A DNA stretch of 64,000 nucleotides from Mesorhizobium xinjiangense (GCF_009749525.1 NZ_WOAC01000020.1:26029-90028); one strand, 5' to 3'. Numbered from the stretch's first letter, positions 16,114 through 25,143 are shown. Numbers and translations: made by a program. The notes: a model not told the origin generated them from the sequence alone.

Positions 16114-16925
16114 GCCGCCCTCCTTCCGAAGATCTTGCCGAACAGGCCGCGCTTCTCGCCGGGAACGGTTACCGGAACGGTTTCGCCGGAGAGCCGGCGG
16201 GCGGCGTCGAAATAGGCGAGTGCGGGCGCACTGCGATCGTCGGCAAGCGTCACCGGCGAGCCGAGATTGGAAGCGCGCAGCACGTCCATGCTCTCGGGGA
16301 TGATGCCGAGCAGCGGGATCGACAGGATCTCCAGCACATCATCGACCTTCAGCATGTCGCCGCGCTCGGCGCGGCCGGCGTCATAGCGGGTGAGCAGCAG
16401 ATGCTTTTCCACACGATCGCCGCGCTCGGCCTTCTCGGTCTTGGCGTCGAGCAGGCCGATGATCCGGTCTGAGTCGCGCACCGAGGAAACTTCCGGATTG
16501 GTCACGACCACGGCGATGTCGGCATGGCGCATGGCCAGCGTGGCGCCGCGCTCGATGCCGGCGGGGCTGTCGCAGATGATCCAGTCGAAGGACTTGCGCA
16601 ACTCGGCGATGACCTTCTCGACGCCCTCGGCGGTCAGATTGTCCTTGTCGCGGGTCTGCGAAGCGGGCAGCAGATGCAGGGTCTCCAGCCGCTTGTCGCG
16701 GATCAGCGCCTGCGGCAGCTTGGCGTCGCCCTGGATGACGTTGACAAGATCGTAGACGACCCTGCGTTCGGCGCCCATGACGAGGTCGAGATTGCGCAGG
16801 CCGACGTCGAAATCGACGACGACGGTTTTCTCGCCCTTCTGCGCCAGGGCGGCGCCGAGCGCGGCAGTGGACGTGGTCTTGCCGACGCCGCCCTTGCCAG
16901 ATGTTACCACGACTACTTTCGCCAT
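16110..16925 (-). CDS. minD: septum site-determining ATPase MinD
   Basis: 271 residues from the ATG at 16925 ([18 protein letters not shown]). The deviant Walker A KGGVGKT starts at about 11. Switch regions follow in [20 protein letters not shown] and [14 protein letters not shown]. The C-terminus [16 protein letters not shown] is the amphipathic membrane-targeting helix. MinD dimerises on the membrane with ATP, recruits MinC, and is released by MinE. The gap after minC is about 32 bases. Confidence 0.97.
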   Translation of the reverse strand: MAKVVVVTSGKGGVGKTTSTAALGAALAQKGEKTVVVDFDVGLRNLDLVMGAERRVVYDLVNVIQGDAKLPQALIRDKRLETLHLLPASQTRDKDNLTAEGVEKVIAELRKSFDWIICDSPAGIERGATLAMRHADIAVVVTNPEVSSVRDSDRIIGLLDAKTEKAERGDRVEKHLLLTRYDAGRAERGDMLKVDDVLEILSIPLLGIIPESMDVLRASNLGSPVTLADDRSAPALAYFDAARRLSGETVPVTVPGEKRGLFGKIFGRRAA

Positions 16926-16957
16926 CTTGCTCTCCTGTCTAGTGGCCGCCCGCCGGC

Positions 16958-17695
16958 TCAATTGAGTGTTTCCGCCTTGATTGCGTCGCCTTCCAGCCAG
17001 AGCTGCACGGCCTGCCCGCGAAGTTGCGGCGCCAGGTCCTCGGCGGTCTTGTAGAGGCCGTCGATCGCGAGCAGTTCGGCTTCGAGCTTACGACAGAAGA
17101 TGCGCGCCGAGCTGTTGCCGACGGAGCCCGCCAGGGCCCGGCCGCGCAGTGTTCCGTAGACGTGGATCGAGCCGCCGGCGACGATTTCCGCCCCCGATGC
17201 GACCGAGCCGACGACGGTCACGTCACCCTCGGGAAAGATCACCGACTGGCCCGAGCGAACGGGCTCCTTGATGATGATCGAGGCCGTAACGTTGGGAGAG
17301 GGCGGATCGGCGGGAGCGGGGGACGGGGCGGGCCGTTGGGCCTCGCTGGCAGGCGCTTCTTCCGCGGCATCGATATCGGAAGCGGGCCGGCCGCCCTGCA
17401 TGGCCGGCGGCATGTCGGCGCCAAGCAGCGACGAGCGCGCGCCCTCTACGCCCATGATGCGCACATTGCGGCCGGCGAGTTCGTCGATCAATTCCTTCAA
17501 CTGCGCGCGGTCGATGCGCAATCCGTCGATGTCGAGCACGACCGGGCGACGCAGGAAAAAGCCCGCCGATCGGGCGGCAAGATCGTCGAGGCGAGCCAGC
17601 CAATCGGCAAAAGGCGGTTCCGGCGTCAGGACCAGCGCCATGAAGGAGCGGCCCTTGAGTCGAATGGGGCGGGTGTCGGTTAGGTCTTTGGTCAT
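16958..17695 (-). CDS. minC: septum site-determining protein MinC
   Basis: 245 residues from the ATG at 17695. Longer in-frame starts run through the promoter. The N-terminal FtsZ-inhibiting domain (about 1-105, IRLKGRSFMALVLTPEPPFADW) is followed by a Pro/Ala-rich linker (about 110-140). The C-terminal beta-helix (GQSVIFPEGDVTVVGSVASGAEIVAGGSIHVYG) binds MinD. It is the first gene of the min operon. A CtrA-type box, TTAA-N7-TTAA, stands about 42 bases upstream of the start codon, implying cell-cycle control. Confidence 0.95.
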   Translation of the reverse strand: MTKDLTDTRPIRLKGRSFMALVLTPEPPFADWLARLDDLAARSAGFFLRRPVVLDIDGLRIDRAQLKELIDELAGRNVRIMGVEGARSSLLGADMPPAMQGGRPASDIDAAEEAPASEAQRPAPSPAPADPPSPNVTASIIIKEPVRSGQSVIFPEGDVTVVGSVASGAEIVAGGSIHVYGTLRGRALAGSVGNSSARIFCRKLEAELLAIDGLYKTAEDLAPQLRGQAVQLWLEGDAIKAETLN

Positions 17696-17736
17696 CTTCG
17701 TTAATTTTCCGTTGCTTCGGTCTAAGCGAAGGATGG

Positions 17737-17751
17737 TTAACGATTGGTTAA
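17737..17751. promoter_or_regulatory. CtrA-type box upstream of minCDE
   Basis: TTAA-CGATTGG-TTAA is an exact match to the full CtrA consensus TTAA-N7-TTAA, in the minC promoter region and 42 bases from the start codon. CtrA control of minCDE is reported for Sinorhizobium meliloti. I see nothing else distinctive in the 299-base gap 17696-17994. Confidence 0.7.
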
Positions 17752-17994
17752 TCCGCGTGGCAGGAGCGGGGCTGGAACGACATTCATCTGTGGAAAATCG
17801 ACGGCATAAGAAATGCGCGGGTGATCGGTCTCGCTTTGTTCGCGCGGACGAGCAAACGACCGCGCCGGAATGGACACAATGCGGTCGTTTCAGGCCGTGC
17901 GAATCACCGTCACGACGATCCGGTTGGAAGACGGCAGGCCGGCTGCAACCAGCCGCCCAGTCGGGAGATCGTTGTGCTTGCGCTCTATGCGCAC

Positions 17995-19167
17995 TCACTC
18001 GGCTGCCAGCGCGGGGCGGTGGATCGTGGAGGCGGGCCGTTTCCGTGTGAACCTGCTTTCAAAGTGACGATAAGAAAGCTCGGCGGCGGCCACGGTGACG
18101 GCATATGAGACGGCAAACAGCAGCAAGCGATCGGCCAAGGAGTGCTCGCCTGGCTCAAACACGACCGAAAGCAGCTCGACGCCGACGACGATAGCCAGCG
18201 CGTGAAAGATATAGGCGCCGTATGATGTCTCGCCGATCCGTTGCAACAGCCGGTGTCTGAGCAGCCGATCCGTCAGCGGGTCATTGGTCGCGGCAAGGGC
18301 GACCAGCCCAGTGGCGGCGGCGCCCAAGGCGCTGTAGACGAACACTTCGCGATATTGCCCCCAAAGGACGCCGGAAACGATATTGCGAAATGCATCCATC
18401 CCGTCCGCGTGGTGCATGGTGAAATTGATCCACACGTAGAAGGCGCAATATGCGATCAGCGCCGCCATTCCCGCACAGGCCAAGGGGCGCGCGATGCGGT
18501 CCAGAAATCCGTGCCTGTCGGCAAAGGCCAAGAGCGCGCCGGCGGCGAAGATGTCCGTATGCAGGAACGCGCCCGAATAGAGGATGAATGCGCTGGCTTC
18601 ATCGCCCAGTCCGGCTTCGGCCAGTCTGAGGGAGATCACCCATCGCGCCACGGGTGTCGCCAGGAGTACGACGAAGAGGAGTGCGATCAGCCAGCGTCGC
18701 GGCAAAAGAATGAGGCAGATTCCGAAGACGAGATAGAACTGCATTTCGACGGATATCGTCCACAGATGTCCCACCGGCCAGTCTGCCAGCGTGCCGCGCC
18801 CCGCGCCCATGGCTACGTTGTGAAAGAAGCCCAGAAGAGAGGCGACGTCGTACGCCTCGAGCGTGGCGCCCGATGCAATGGCCAGAGCCACGCCGGCCAG
18901 GACATAGGCATAGTAGACGGGGACGATCCGTCTGGTCCTGCGGCTGAAGAATGATTTCAGCCTTCTGGCCGGGCTGTCGGTCTGCGGCTTCGCGATGACG
19001 GATCCGGTGACCACATAACCCGATATCACGAAGAACAGCCAAACGCCTGCCCAACCGAAGGGCAACAGACCGCAGTGCTGGGCAACCACGGCAGTCATTG
19101 CAAAGCATCTCAGGGAGTCGACAGAACCGATCCGACGTCCACCGGTCCCCTGTCCTTGTCGGGTCAT
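17995..19167 (-). CDS. acyltransferase 3 family membrane protein
   Basis: 390 residues with about ten membrane helices. The family motif is R-x10-H in SLRCFAMTAVVAQHCG (His at about 31), followed by WAGVWLFFVISGYVVTG, the standard AT3 block. These inner-membrane proteins transfer acetyl or succinyl groups to exported sugars such as exopolysaccharide, O-antigen or Nod factor. The next gene on the other side of a divergent gap encodes a polymerase-like membrane protein, so a polysaccharide substrate is plausible. No other glycan genes are in view. Confidence 0.87.
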   Translation of the reverse strand: MTRQGQGTGGRRIGSVDSLRCFAMTAVVAQHCGLLPFGWAGVWLFFVISGYVVTGSVIAKPQTDSPARRLKSFFSRRTRRIVPVYYAYVLAGVALAIASGATLEAYDVASLLGFFHNVAMGAGRGTLADWPVGHLWTISVEMQFYLVFGICLILLPRRWLIALLFVVLLATPVARWVISLRLAEAGLGDEASAFILYSGAFLHTDIFAAGALLAFADRHGFLDRIARPLACAGMAALIAYCAFYVWINFTMHHADGMDAFRNIVSGVLWGQYREVFVYSALGAAATGLVALAATNDPLTDRLLRHRLLQRIGETSYGAYIFHALAIVVGVELLSVVFEPGEHSLADRLLLFAVSYAVTVAAAELSYRHFESRFTRKRPASTIHRPALAAE

Positions 19168-19444
19168 GAGCGTTTCCAGGTCCGGTCGCTTGCCGTCCCA
19201 TCCAATGGCGCTCCCCGCTCACTAAATTGACCATACATCCGCGGCCGGGCGAGGGAACGGAGCCCCGGTTCATGACTCCAGTTGATCCGGTGCCCGGACG
19301 AGGTGGGTGGTCATCGACCGGACACCGGCAAAGGGGCTAGCCGCGATAGTCCCCAAAGGCGAGGTTACGCCGAATGTCCGACTTGCCGGACGGACGATCG
19401 CACCGAACAGTTGCCTGACAACCGGCCAAGGAGGCGGGCGGCCA

Positions 19445-20905
19445 GTGCAGATATCACCCATTGGCTTCGTGGTTTGCGCGGTGATCCTGCTGACCGCTCA
19501 TTACTGCAGGAGCGTGCTGATCGTCGGCCTGCTGGCGTCGGTGGCGTTCGGTTCGACGGCCCTCGTCGCACTGACGGGTCTGGGCGGTTCGTCGCCACTG
19601 ATCTACACGTTGTTCTCTGCCCTGCTCATAACGGTCGTCGTCCTGCGTCGGCAGATATGGAGCGACCTCGGTGTCGTATTCGGCAGCATGCGGCCGATCT
19701 GGCTCCTGACCACCTTGATGGCCTACGCTATCGTCGGGTCATGGCTCCTGCCGCGTTTTTTTGCCGGTCAGACGACCGTTTTCGTGCAGGGCAAGACGAG
19801 AGGTGGAGTCGTCGAGACCTCGCTCGTCCCGGTTGGCGGCAACATCACGCAGACCGGTTATTTCGTGCTCGGCGGACTGACTGCGATTGCCCTGTGCATT
19901 CTTCTGATGAACCGCGGCAGCATCCGGCACATCCGGACCGGGATGTTCGTCATGTGCATTCTCCACGCCGGAATGGGGATGATCGATCTCCTCGGGAAGC
20001 TGGCCGGAGCAGGCGACGTGCTCGAGCCTATCCGCACGGCCAGCTATGCGATGCTCACCGAGGCGGTCGAGGGCGGCTTTTATCGTATCGCGGGGGCATA
20101 TTCGGAGGCATCTGCCTTCGGCGCTCGCTCCCTGGCCTGCCTGGCATTTGTCTATACCTACTGGCGCAGGACGAATTCAGACCTCGCCAAATGGCTGGCA
20201 ATTGTCATCTTGATGCTGACGGTGTTGTCGACGTCATCCACGGCCTATGTGGGACTGGCCATCCTGTGCGTGCCGGTCGGGTTTTCGATCTCCAAATCCT
20301 TTCTGCAAGGGCGGATCATGTTCGAGGATCTACTGATCGTGATCCTCTTGTGCCTCGGGATCGTCGCCGTCATGGCCATTGTCATCCGCAGTCCGGAGTT
20401 CTTCTCTCCTTTCGTCAAGCTGCTCGATGAAATGGTTCTCAACAAGGCAAGCTCGACATCGGGCCAGGAGCGGACCTACTGGAACGTGAAGAGCCTGCAG
20501 TCCTTTGTCGACACAAGCGGATTGGGCATCGGCATTGGGTCCTCGCGCGCCTCGAGCTGGCTGATTGCTGTGATATCGCAGCTTGGCGTGATCGGTGCCT
20601 TGTTGATGGCGATCCTGCTGGCCTATATCGCGCGCGGATTGGGGCGTCTGTCGGCCTGGGTTCCCTCCGAAACGGCCGCGATCGTTGCGAGCGTGCGCAA
20701 TTATGCGCTGGCCGGGATCGTCTCGGGATCGCTCATAAGCGGCACACCCGATCCGGGACTGATGTTCTTCGTCGCTTTTGCCGTCATCGCGGCGGCGCGA
20801 TTTCATGCGCGGCGTTACCGGCGCACGGACATGCGGCTTCTGGCTTCAGGCAGCTACATTGCCGGCCCGCCGGGTCTTCGTCCGAGTCTCGGTCATGCCG
20901 GATAG
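19445..20905 (+). CDS. polysaccharide polymerase/O-antigen ligase-like membrane protein
   Basis: 486 residues from the GTG at 19445, preceded at 10 bases by AGGAGG. Upstream in-frame starts add a non-hydrophobic stretch. About eleven hydrophobic segments are present, with a larger soluble loop at about 85-125 and another near 330-375 (SSTSGQERTYWNVKSLQSFVDTSGLGIGIGSSR). The G-x-G-x-G-S-S-R stretch after a loop Arg is the pattern of Wzy/WaaL-type enzymes. The role would be polymerising or ligating undecaprenyl-linked glycans at the outer face of the inner membrane. The family call is by topology and that loop, so it is moderate. A repeat copy follows 16 bases after the stop codon. Confidence 0.6.
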   Translation: MQISPIGFVVCAVILLTAHYCRSVLIVGLLASVAFGSTALVALTGLGGSSPLIYTLFSALLITVVVLRRQIWSDLGVVFGSMRPIWLLTTLMAYAIVGSWLLPRFFAGQTTVFVQGKTRGGVVETSLVPVGGNITQTGYFVLGGLTAIALCILLMNRGSIRHIRTGMFVMCILHAGMGMIDLLGKLAGAGDVLEPIRTASYAMLTEAVEGGFYRIAGAYSEASAFGARSLACLAFVYTYWRRTNSDLAKWLAIVILMLTVLSTSSTAYVGLAILCVPVGFSISKSFLQGRIMFEDLLIVILLCLGIVAVMAIVIRSPEFFSPFVKLLDEMVLNKASSTSGQERTYWNVKSLQSFVDTSGLGIGIGSSRASSWLIAVISQLGVIGALLMAILLAYIARGLGRLSAWVPSETAAIVASVRNYALAGIVSGSLISGTPDPGLMFFVAFAVIAAARFHARRYRRTDMRLLASGSYIAGPPGLRPSLGHAG

Positions 20906-20920
20906 AAGCGCGATCGCGGC

Positions 20921-20985
20921 AACATATTGATCTGGCGCGCATATCTTTGCTTCAAACGTTTCCGTTTGAAGCGAACGCGCGCTAG
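20921..20985. repeat. mosaic palindromic repeat, copy 2 (module Q only)
   Basis: Only the Q half is present: CATATTGATCTGGCGCGC, then the TTCAAACG/CGTTTGAAG hairpin, ending GCGAACGCGCGCTAGC. It is nearly identical to the Q half of copy 5. Its terminal CTAG supplies the TAG stop of the small minus-strand gene that begins at 21143. Confidence 0.78.
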
Positions 20986-21143
20986 CCAATCAGCGACGGC
21001 AGCAGCTTGGCAAGCGGCACGGTGATGATCGCAAGCGCCACAACCGCCAGTACGATCCTCAGCACCGGATTGCGCCCGCCAGTGCGTTCCTGACGTTCCC
21101 GGCAGACGCAACTCCATTGCCCCAGGCGCCGTTCGTTATGCAT
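20982..21143 (-). CDS. small single-helix membrane protein, function unknown
   Basis: 53 residues from an ATG at 21143 (MHNERRLGQWSCVCRERQERT) with GGGAGAGAGTGGGG just upstream. A longer in-frame reading to 21227 lacks such a site. The N-terminus is charged and holds a CVC motif. The C-terminal 23 residues (LRIVLAVVALAIITVPLAKLL) form one membrane helix. The stop codon TAG is contributed by the end of repeat copy 2, so the natural C-terminus may have been altered by the insertion. The family is not recognised. Confidence 0.45.
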   Translation of the reverse strand: MHNERRLGQWSCVCRERQERTGGRNPVLRIVLAVVALAIITVPLAKLLPSLIG

Positions 21144-21393
21144 ATCCCCACTCTCTCCCAAAAGTCTCCTCGCAGTGATCATACGGTGATCATCGGCGAG
21201 AGCAAGATCAAATGTAGCCGCGCGCAAGCCCGTAATATTCGGTGAGGGTCGGGGCTCCGCACGGTCGTGAAGGAACGCTCAGGCCCGCCAGCTGTTCGTG
21301 CCGGCGTCGATGTTTGACCAGACGGTGTCGGGAACGGCCGATGGCATGCGTCTTATCTTCAGCGACAACGGACCAGATCGAAGGAGAGAGAGA

Positions 21394-22257
21394 ATGTTCC
21401 GCAAAACCCTCATTGCCGCAGCCTTGTTCGTCACCGCATCGCTTCCGGCCGGGGCTGAGCCGACGGGAGAGCGTGTCGAAGTCAACGGCATGCAGATGTA
21501 TTACGAGGTTTCCGGTGAGGGCGATCCGCTGATCGTCCTGCATGGCGCCTATATGAATATCCCGTCCATGGGACCGATCATCCCCATGCTTGCCAAGAGC
21601 CACAAGGTCTACGCTCTGGAGTTCCAGGGGCATGGCCGCACGACCGACATCGACCGGCCGATCACCTATCCGAACCTGGCTGACGACGTGGCTCAATTCA
21701 TGGATGCGGTTGGTATCGGGAAGGCCGACCTGTTCGGCTATTCTATGGGTGCGGCCGCCGGGCTGCAGGTCGCCATCCGGCATCCGGACAAGGTGAACAG
21801 GCTGGCAGCGGCCTCCGTTGCCTATGATTTCGAAGGCTGGCAGCCTGCATTCAAGGAATTCGTTCCGCAGATGACGGTCGAGATGTTTCTCGACATGCCC
21901 TTTGCCGAGGAATACCGCGAACTGGCGGCCGATCCGGAGGGCTTTCCCGCGCTGGTCGAAAAACTGATCGCGCTCGAGCATGAACCGATGGCCTGGGAAG
22001 CGGATGTCCGCGCGCTGCAAACTCCTGTGCTGATCGTCACCGGCGATGCCGACGTGGCGACGCTGGAACATTCGGTCGCGCTGTTCCGGCTGCTGGGCGG
22101 CGGCGTCATGGGCGACATGGGCGAGCCGTTGCCCGAATCCCGTCTCGCCGTCTTGCCGGCGACGTCGCACACCGCGGTCATCAATCAGCCGGCGCAGCTG
22201 CACGCCTTTGTCGAGCCATTCCTGAAGGAGGAGACGCCGAAGGGAATGTTCGAATAG
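21394..22257 (+). CDS. secreted alpha/beta-hydrolase
   Basis: 287 residues from the ATG at 21394, preceded by GGAGAGAGA and opening on a signal peptide (MFRKTLIAAALFVTASLPAGA). The fold is clear: LIVLHGAYMN (oxyanion region), LEFQGHGRTTD, nucleophile elbow GYSMGAAAG (Ser at about 118), acid Asp in IVTGDADVATLEHS, and His in LPATSHTAVINQP. It is most like periplasmic hydrolases of the haloperoxidase/esterase type. The natural substrate cannot be told from context, since it stands alone with its own promoter gap. Confidence 0.82.
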   Translation: MFRKTLIAAALFVTASLPAGAEPTGERVEVNGMQMYYEVSGEGDPLIVLHGAYMNIPSMGPIIPMLAKSHKVYALEFQGHGRTTDIDRPITYPNLADDVAQFMDAVGIGKADLFGYSMGAAAGLQVAIRHPDKVNRLAAASVAYDFEGWQPAFKEFVPQMTVEMFLDMPFAEEYRELAADPEGFPALVEKLIALEHEPMAWEADVRALQTPVLIVTGDADVATLEHSVALFRLLGGGVMGDMGEPLPESRLAVLPATSHTAVINQPAQLHAFVEPFLKEETPKGMFE

Positions 22258-22432
22258 GGAGGAGCGGCGGCCCTGGGGGCGCTTCTGCGCTTGCTACGTC
22301 GTCATGCGGCAATCGACAGTGGAAATGTAGTTGCTGAAGTCTGCCGCGATTCGGTTTATCCTCCCTCTGTCGTTAGACCAGCTCCGTTGAACGCTTGGTT
22401 CTTCGGACAGTGAAGGGGACGGGAGACGAATC

Positions 22433-23221
22433 ATGAAGATCGCCGCTGCAGGCCTGGCCTGTCTCGGGAGCATCGTTTTGGCCGACAGCGTCCGGGCTGC
22501 CGACATCTATTCGCCGGTCACGCCAACGCTCGAGCAGATCGAGACCGAGGATGGGTGGACCTTTTCGGTCGCGCCCTATTTCTGGGCGGCCGGTCTTTCC
22601 GGGGATGTCGGATCCTTCGGCCTGCCGACGGTCGGTATCGATGCGGATTTCAGCAATATCTGGGACAATCTTGATTTTGCCGCCATGGCGACCGGCGAGG
22701 CGCGCTACGACCGCTACAGCCTTTTCGCCGATGTGATCTACACGAAGATCTCGGCCTCCAATGGAACGCCAAGGGGTGTGTTGGCCGATAGCGTCGGCGT
22801 GACCGCGGAGACATTTTCCGGCCTGCTCGGTGCCGGATATGCGGTTGCCGATGGTCCCTCGGGGCGCCTCGAACTGGTCGGCGGCGTCAAGATCTGGTCG
22901 GCAAAGACGGATATATCGTTCCACGGGGGTATTCTCGACGGAATTTCGCGCAGCGATAGCGCAACCTGGGCCGACGCCGTGGTCGGCCTGCGCGGCAACT
23001 ACGCCATCAACGACAATCTCTATCTTACGGGATGGGGATATGTCGGTGCCGGCGGCGCCGACATCGACTGGGACGTGGCGGGGGCGCTCGGCTATCGCTT
23101 CAACGACCGTTTTTCGGCGGTCCTCGGCTATCGGGCGCTGGGCGTCGACTACAGCGACGACGGCTATGTCTTCGATGTCGTCGAGCAGGGCCCCATCCTG
23201 GGGCTGGTCGTGCGCTTCTGA
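22433..23221 (+). CDS. outer-membrane beta-barrel protein
   Basis: 262 residues with a signal peptide (MKIAAAGLACLGSIVLADSVRA) and alternating-hydrophobicity strands throughout, for example WTFSVAPYFWAAGLSGDVG and FSAVLGYRALGVDYSDDG. It ends in Phe (GLVVRF), the C-terminal signature recognised by the BAM machinery. Length suggests an 8- to 12-strand barrel. Similar proteins are widespread and uncharacterised in Rhizobiales. It may be a small porin or structural protein. GGGGA-type ribosome site (GGGGACGGGAGACG) precedes the ATG. Confidence 0.72.
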   Translation: MKIAAAGLACLGSIVLADSVRAADIYSPVTPTLEQIETEDGWTFSVAPYFWAAGLSGDVGSFGLPTVGIDADFSNIWDNLDFAAMATGEARYDRYSLFADVIYTKISASNGTPRGVLADSVGVTAETFSGLLGAGYAVADGPSGRLELVGGVKIWSAKTDISFHGGILDGISRSDSATWADAVVGLRGNYAINDNLYLTGWGYVGAGGADIDWDVAGALGYRFNDRFSAVLGYRALGVDYSDDGYVFDVVEQGPILGLVVRF

Positions 23222-23283
23222 TCGAGGCCGCCTGTCCGGTCGGACCGGCGGGTTGCTTGTCCGGTTTCAGCTGACATGTTAGC

Positions 23284-23988
23284 ATGGCAGCAATGGGCGA
23301 AGCCGGGAAAACGGAACGGGCCCCGCGTCTTGCGGGCGGGGCAACGGAACGCATCGTGGATGCGTTGCGCGAGGCCATCGTGACCCTGGAGATGGCGCCG
23401 GGCACCATGCTTGACAAGTCCGAACTGACGGCGCGCTTTGGCGTGTCGCGCTTTCCCGTCGCCGAAGCCCTCAATCGCCTGAAGGCGGAGGGATTGGTCG
23501 ATATCAAGCCGCAAAGCGGGTCGACCGTTTCGCTCATTCGCGTCGCCGATGTCCAGGAAAACATGTTTCTGCGCCGGGCGCTGGAGGCGGAGACCGTGGC
23601 GCTTATCGCGCTTAGGCACGACGAGGCGCTGCTGGCCGAATTGCGGCGCAATCTGCGCTACCAGAAGGCGGCCGTCGACGCCGAGGACAGGCAGGGCTTC
23701 TACCAACTTGACCTGGCTTTTCACGACACGCTGGTGAGCGCCATCGGCTATGAGCGGGTGCGCGCCACGGTCGAAAAGGCCAGGCTGGCGCTGGACCGCG
23801 TGCGCCGGCTGCTCGGTTCGCCGCGCCGCCATGCCGTGACCTATCAGGAGCATTGCGCGATCGTCGCCGCGCTCGAACAGGGCGACGCCGTGGCCGCCCG
23901 ACAGGCAATGGTCGCCCATATCGATGCGGTGATGCGCGAACTGGAGGCCTTCTGCGACGACAATCCCGGCGTTTTCGTCGATCGCTAG
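23284..23988 (+). CDS. GntR-family (FCD) transcriptional regulator
   Basis: 234 residues. The winged helix contains RIVDALREAIVTLEMAPGTMLDKSELTARFGVSRFPVAEALNRL; the usual SRTPVREAL is here SRFPVAEAL, an unusual recognition helix. The FCD domain has His in QLDLAFHDTLV and TYQEHCAIVAAL and HIDAV near the C-terminus, so metal ligands are retained. No target gene is evident, and the hydroxyacid dehydrogenase downstream is convergent. The TAG stop (23986-23988) is at the first base of a perfect 24-bp hairpin belonging to repeat copy 3. Confidence 0.83.
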   Translation: MAAMGEAGKTERAPRLAGGATERIVDALREAIVTLEMAPGTMLDKSELTARFGVSRFPVAEALNRLKAEGLVDIKPQSGSTVSLIRVADVQENMFLRRALEAETVALIALRHDEALLAELRRNLRYQKAAVDAEDRQGFYQLDLAFHDTLVSAIGYERVRATVEKARLALDRVRRLLGSPRRHAVTYQEHCAIVAALEQGDAVAARQAMVAHIDAVMRELEAFCDDNPGVFVDR

Positions 23989-24106
23989 CGCGCATATCTT
24001 TGCTTCAAACGGAAACGTTTGAAGCAAAGATATGCGCGCCGGATCAATATACTGGAACATGTACCTTTCGCTCAAACGATTCCGTTTGAGCGGGACATGT
24101 TCGAGC
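23985..24106. repeat. mosaic palindromic repeat, copy 3 (inverted, with perfect 24-bp hairpin)
   Basis: Modules run in the order Q then P, reversed relative to copies 1 and 5. Q here is a perfect inverted repeat of 24 bases (23988-24011 with 24016-24039) around a GAAA tetraloop, the most symmetrical copy in the window. P follows as GAACATGT...ACATGTTC enclosing CGCTCAAACG/CGTTTGAGCG. The structure lies between the convergent ends of gntR and the hydroxyacid dehydrogenase and may act as a bidirectional terminator, though no T-run is attached. Confidence 0.85.
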
Positions 24107-24159
24107 GCGCGTTTGCTTCATGCTGGAGCGAGCGACCTCGCGGCCGCGTCGGAGACCAC

Positions 24160-25143
24160 TCAGGTCTCAGTGTCCGGAAACCGTTCGAGATAGGCGTCGA
24201 GTACTTCGGGATTACAGAAATTGAGCGGCAGGCGGCCGGAAAGCACGCGCTCGGCCTCCTCGGCCGCGCCCACGCCCATGCGTCGCATGCTGCCTTCGGT
24301 AATGCCGGCCATGTGCGGGGTGACGATCACATTGTCGAAGGTGAGATAGGGATGGTCGGCTGGCAGTGGCTGCTGGGCAAAGACATCCAGCGCTGCACCG
24401 CCAATACGGCCGTCACGGAGCGCCGCGATCATTGCTGCGTCGTCGATGACCGCCCCGCGGGCAATGTTGATGATGATCGCGTCCGGCTTCATCCGCGCGA
24501 GCAGCGATGCATTCACCAGTCCGCGCGTTTCTTCGGCCAGCGGGCAGCAGAGTACGAGAATGTCGGCCTCGGCGGCGATTTCGTCGAGCTCCACGAAGCG
24601 CGTGCCGGCCGGGGCTTCGCGCCGGCTGCGCGAGTGGACGAGGACGTCGAGGCCGAAGCCCTGCCGCCCGATTTCGCAGACCCGTTGGCCGATATTGCCG
24701 AAACCGACGACGCCCAGGGTGAGATCGCCGAGATCGCGTGCATGGTCGGTCTGGCGCCGGGCGGTCGTCCAGCCCTCGGTGCGCAGGTCCCGCTCGACCA
24801 TGCGAAAACGGCGCAGAAGCGCCATCGCGGCGAAGAAGACATATTCGGCGACGGTGGCCGCATTGACCCCGGGCGTATTCGCCACGAGCACACCGGCCCT
24901 GTTGGCGGCATCCATCGGCACCATGTCGAGCCCCGCGCCATGGCGTATGGCCGCACGCAGTTTCGTCGGCCCGTCGAAGAGCGCCGGCGGCAGCGGCGCC
25001 CTGACGATCAGGATATCGGCGTCGCGCCCTTCCTTCAGCAAGGTGTCTGGATCGGGCGCGGAGGCAAAGCGCAGGCGTCCCAGCCCTTTCAGTATCTCCA
25101 CCGCCTCTGGGTGGAGATTGTGGGTGGAGAAAATATCCGTCAA
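24160..25143 (-). CDS. D-isomer-specific 2-hydroxyacid dehydrogenase
   Basis: 327 residues from a TTG at 25143. No ATG is available near the expected N-terminus, and a TTG at 25185 is the alternative. The Rossmann motif GVVGFGNIGQ, the catalytic Arg in NIARGAVID and the catalytic His in VTPHMAGIT are present. The catalytic acid, normally the Glu of xEP in LDVFxxEP, is Gln here (LDVFAQQPLP), as in a subset of homologues. Activity may be lower or tuned to other 2-keto acids. Related enzymes reduce glyoxylate, hydroxypyruvate or similar acids with NAD(P)H. It may function with the nearby dioxygenase and aldolase, but that is only positional. Confidence 0.82.
   Translation of the reverse strand: MTDIFSTHNLHPEAVEILKGLGRLRFASAPDPDTLLKEGRDADILIVRAPLPPALFDGPTKLRAAIRHGAGLDMVPMDAANRAGVLVANTPGVNAATVAEYVFFAAMALLRRFRMVERDLRTEGWTTARRQTDHARDLGDLTLGVVGFGNIGQRVCEIGRQGFGLDVLVHSRSRREAPAGTRFVELDEIAAEADILVLCCPLAEETRGLVNASLLARMKPDAIIINIARGAVIDDAAMIAALRDGRIGGAALDVFAQQPLPADHPYLTFDNVIVTPHMAGITEGSMRRMGVGAAEEAERVLSGRLPLNFCNPEVLDAYLERFPDTET

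Noticed and set aside
7415..24106. Repeated CTCAAACG/TTCAAACG palindromes as a possible CRISPR array
   Set aside because: Copies are kilobases apart, differ in module content, and have no regular spacers or cas genes nearby.
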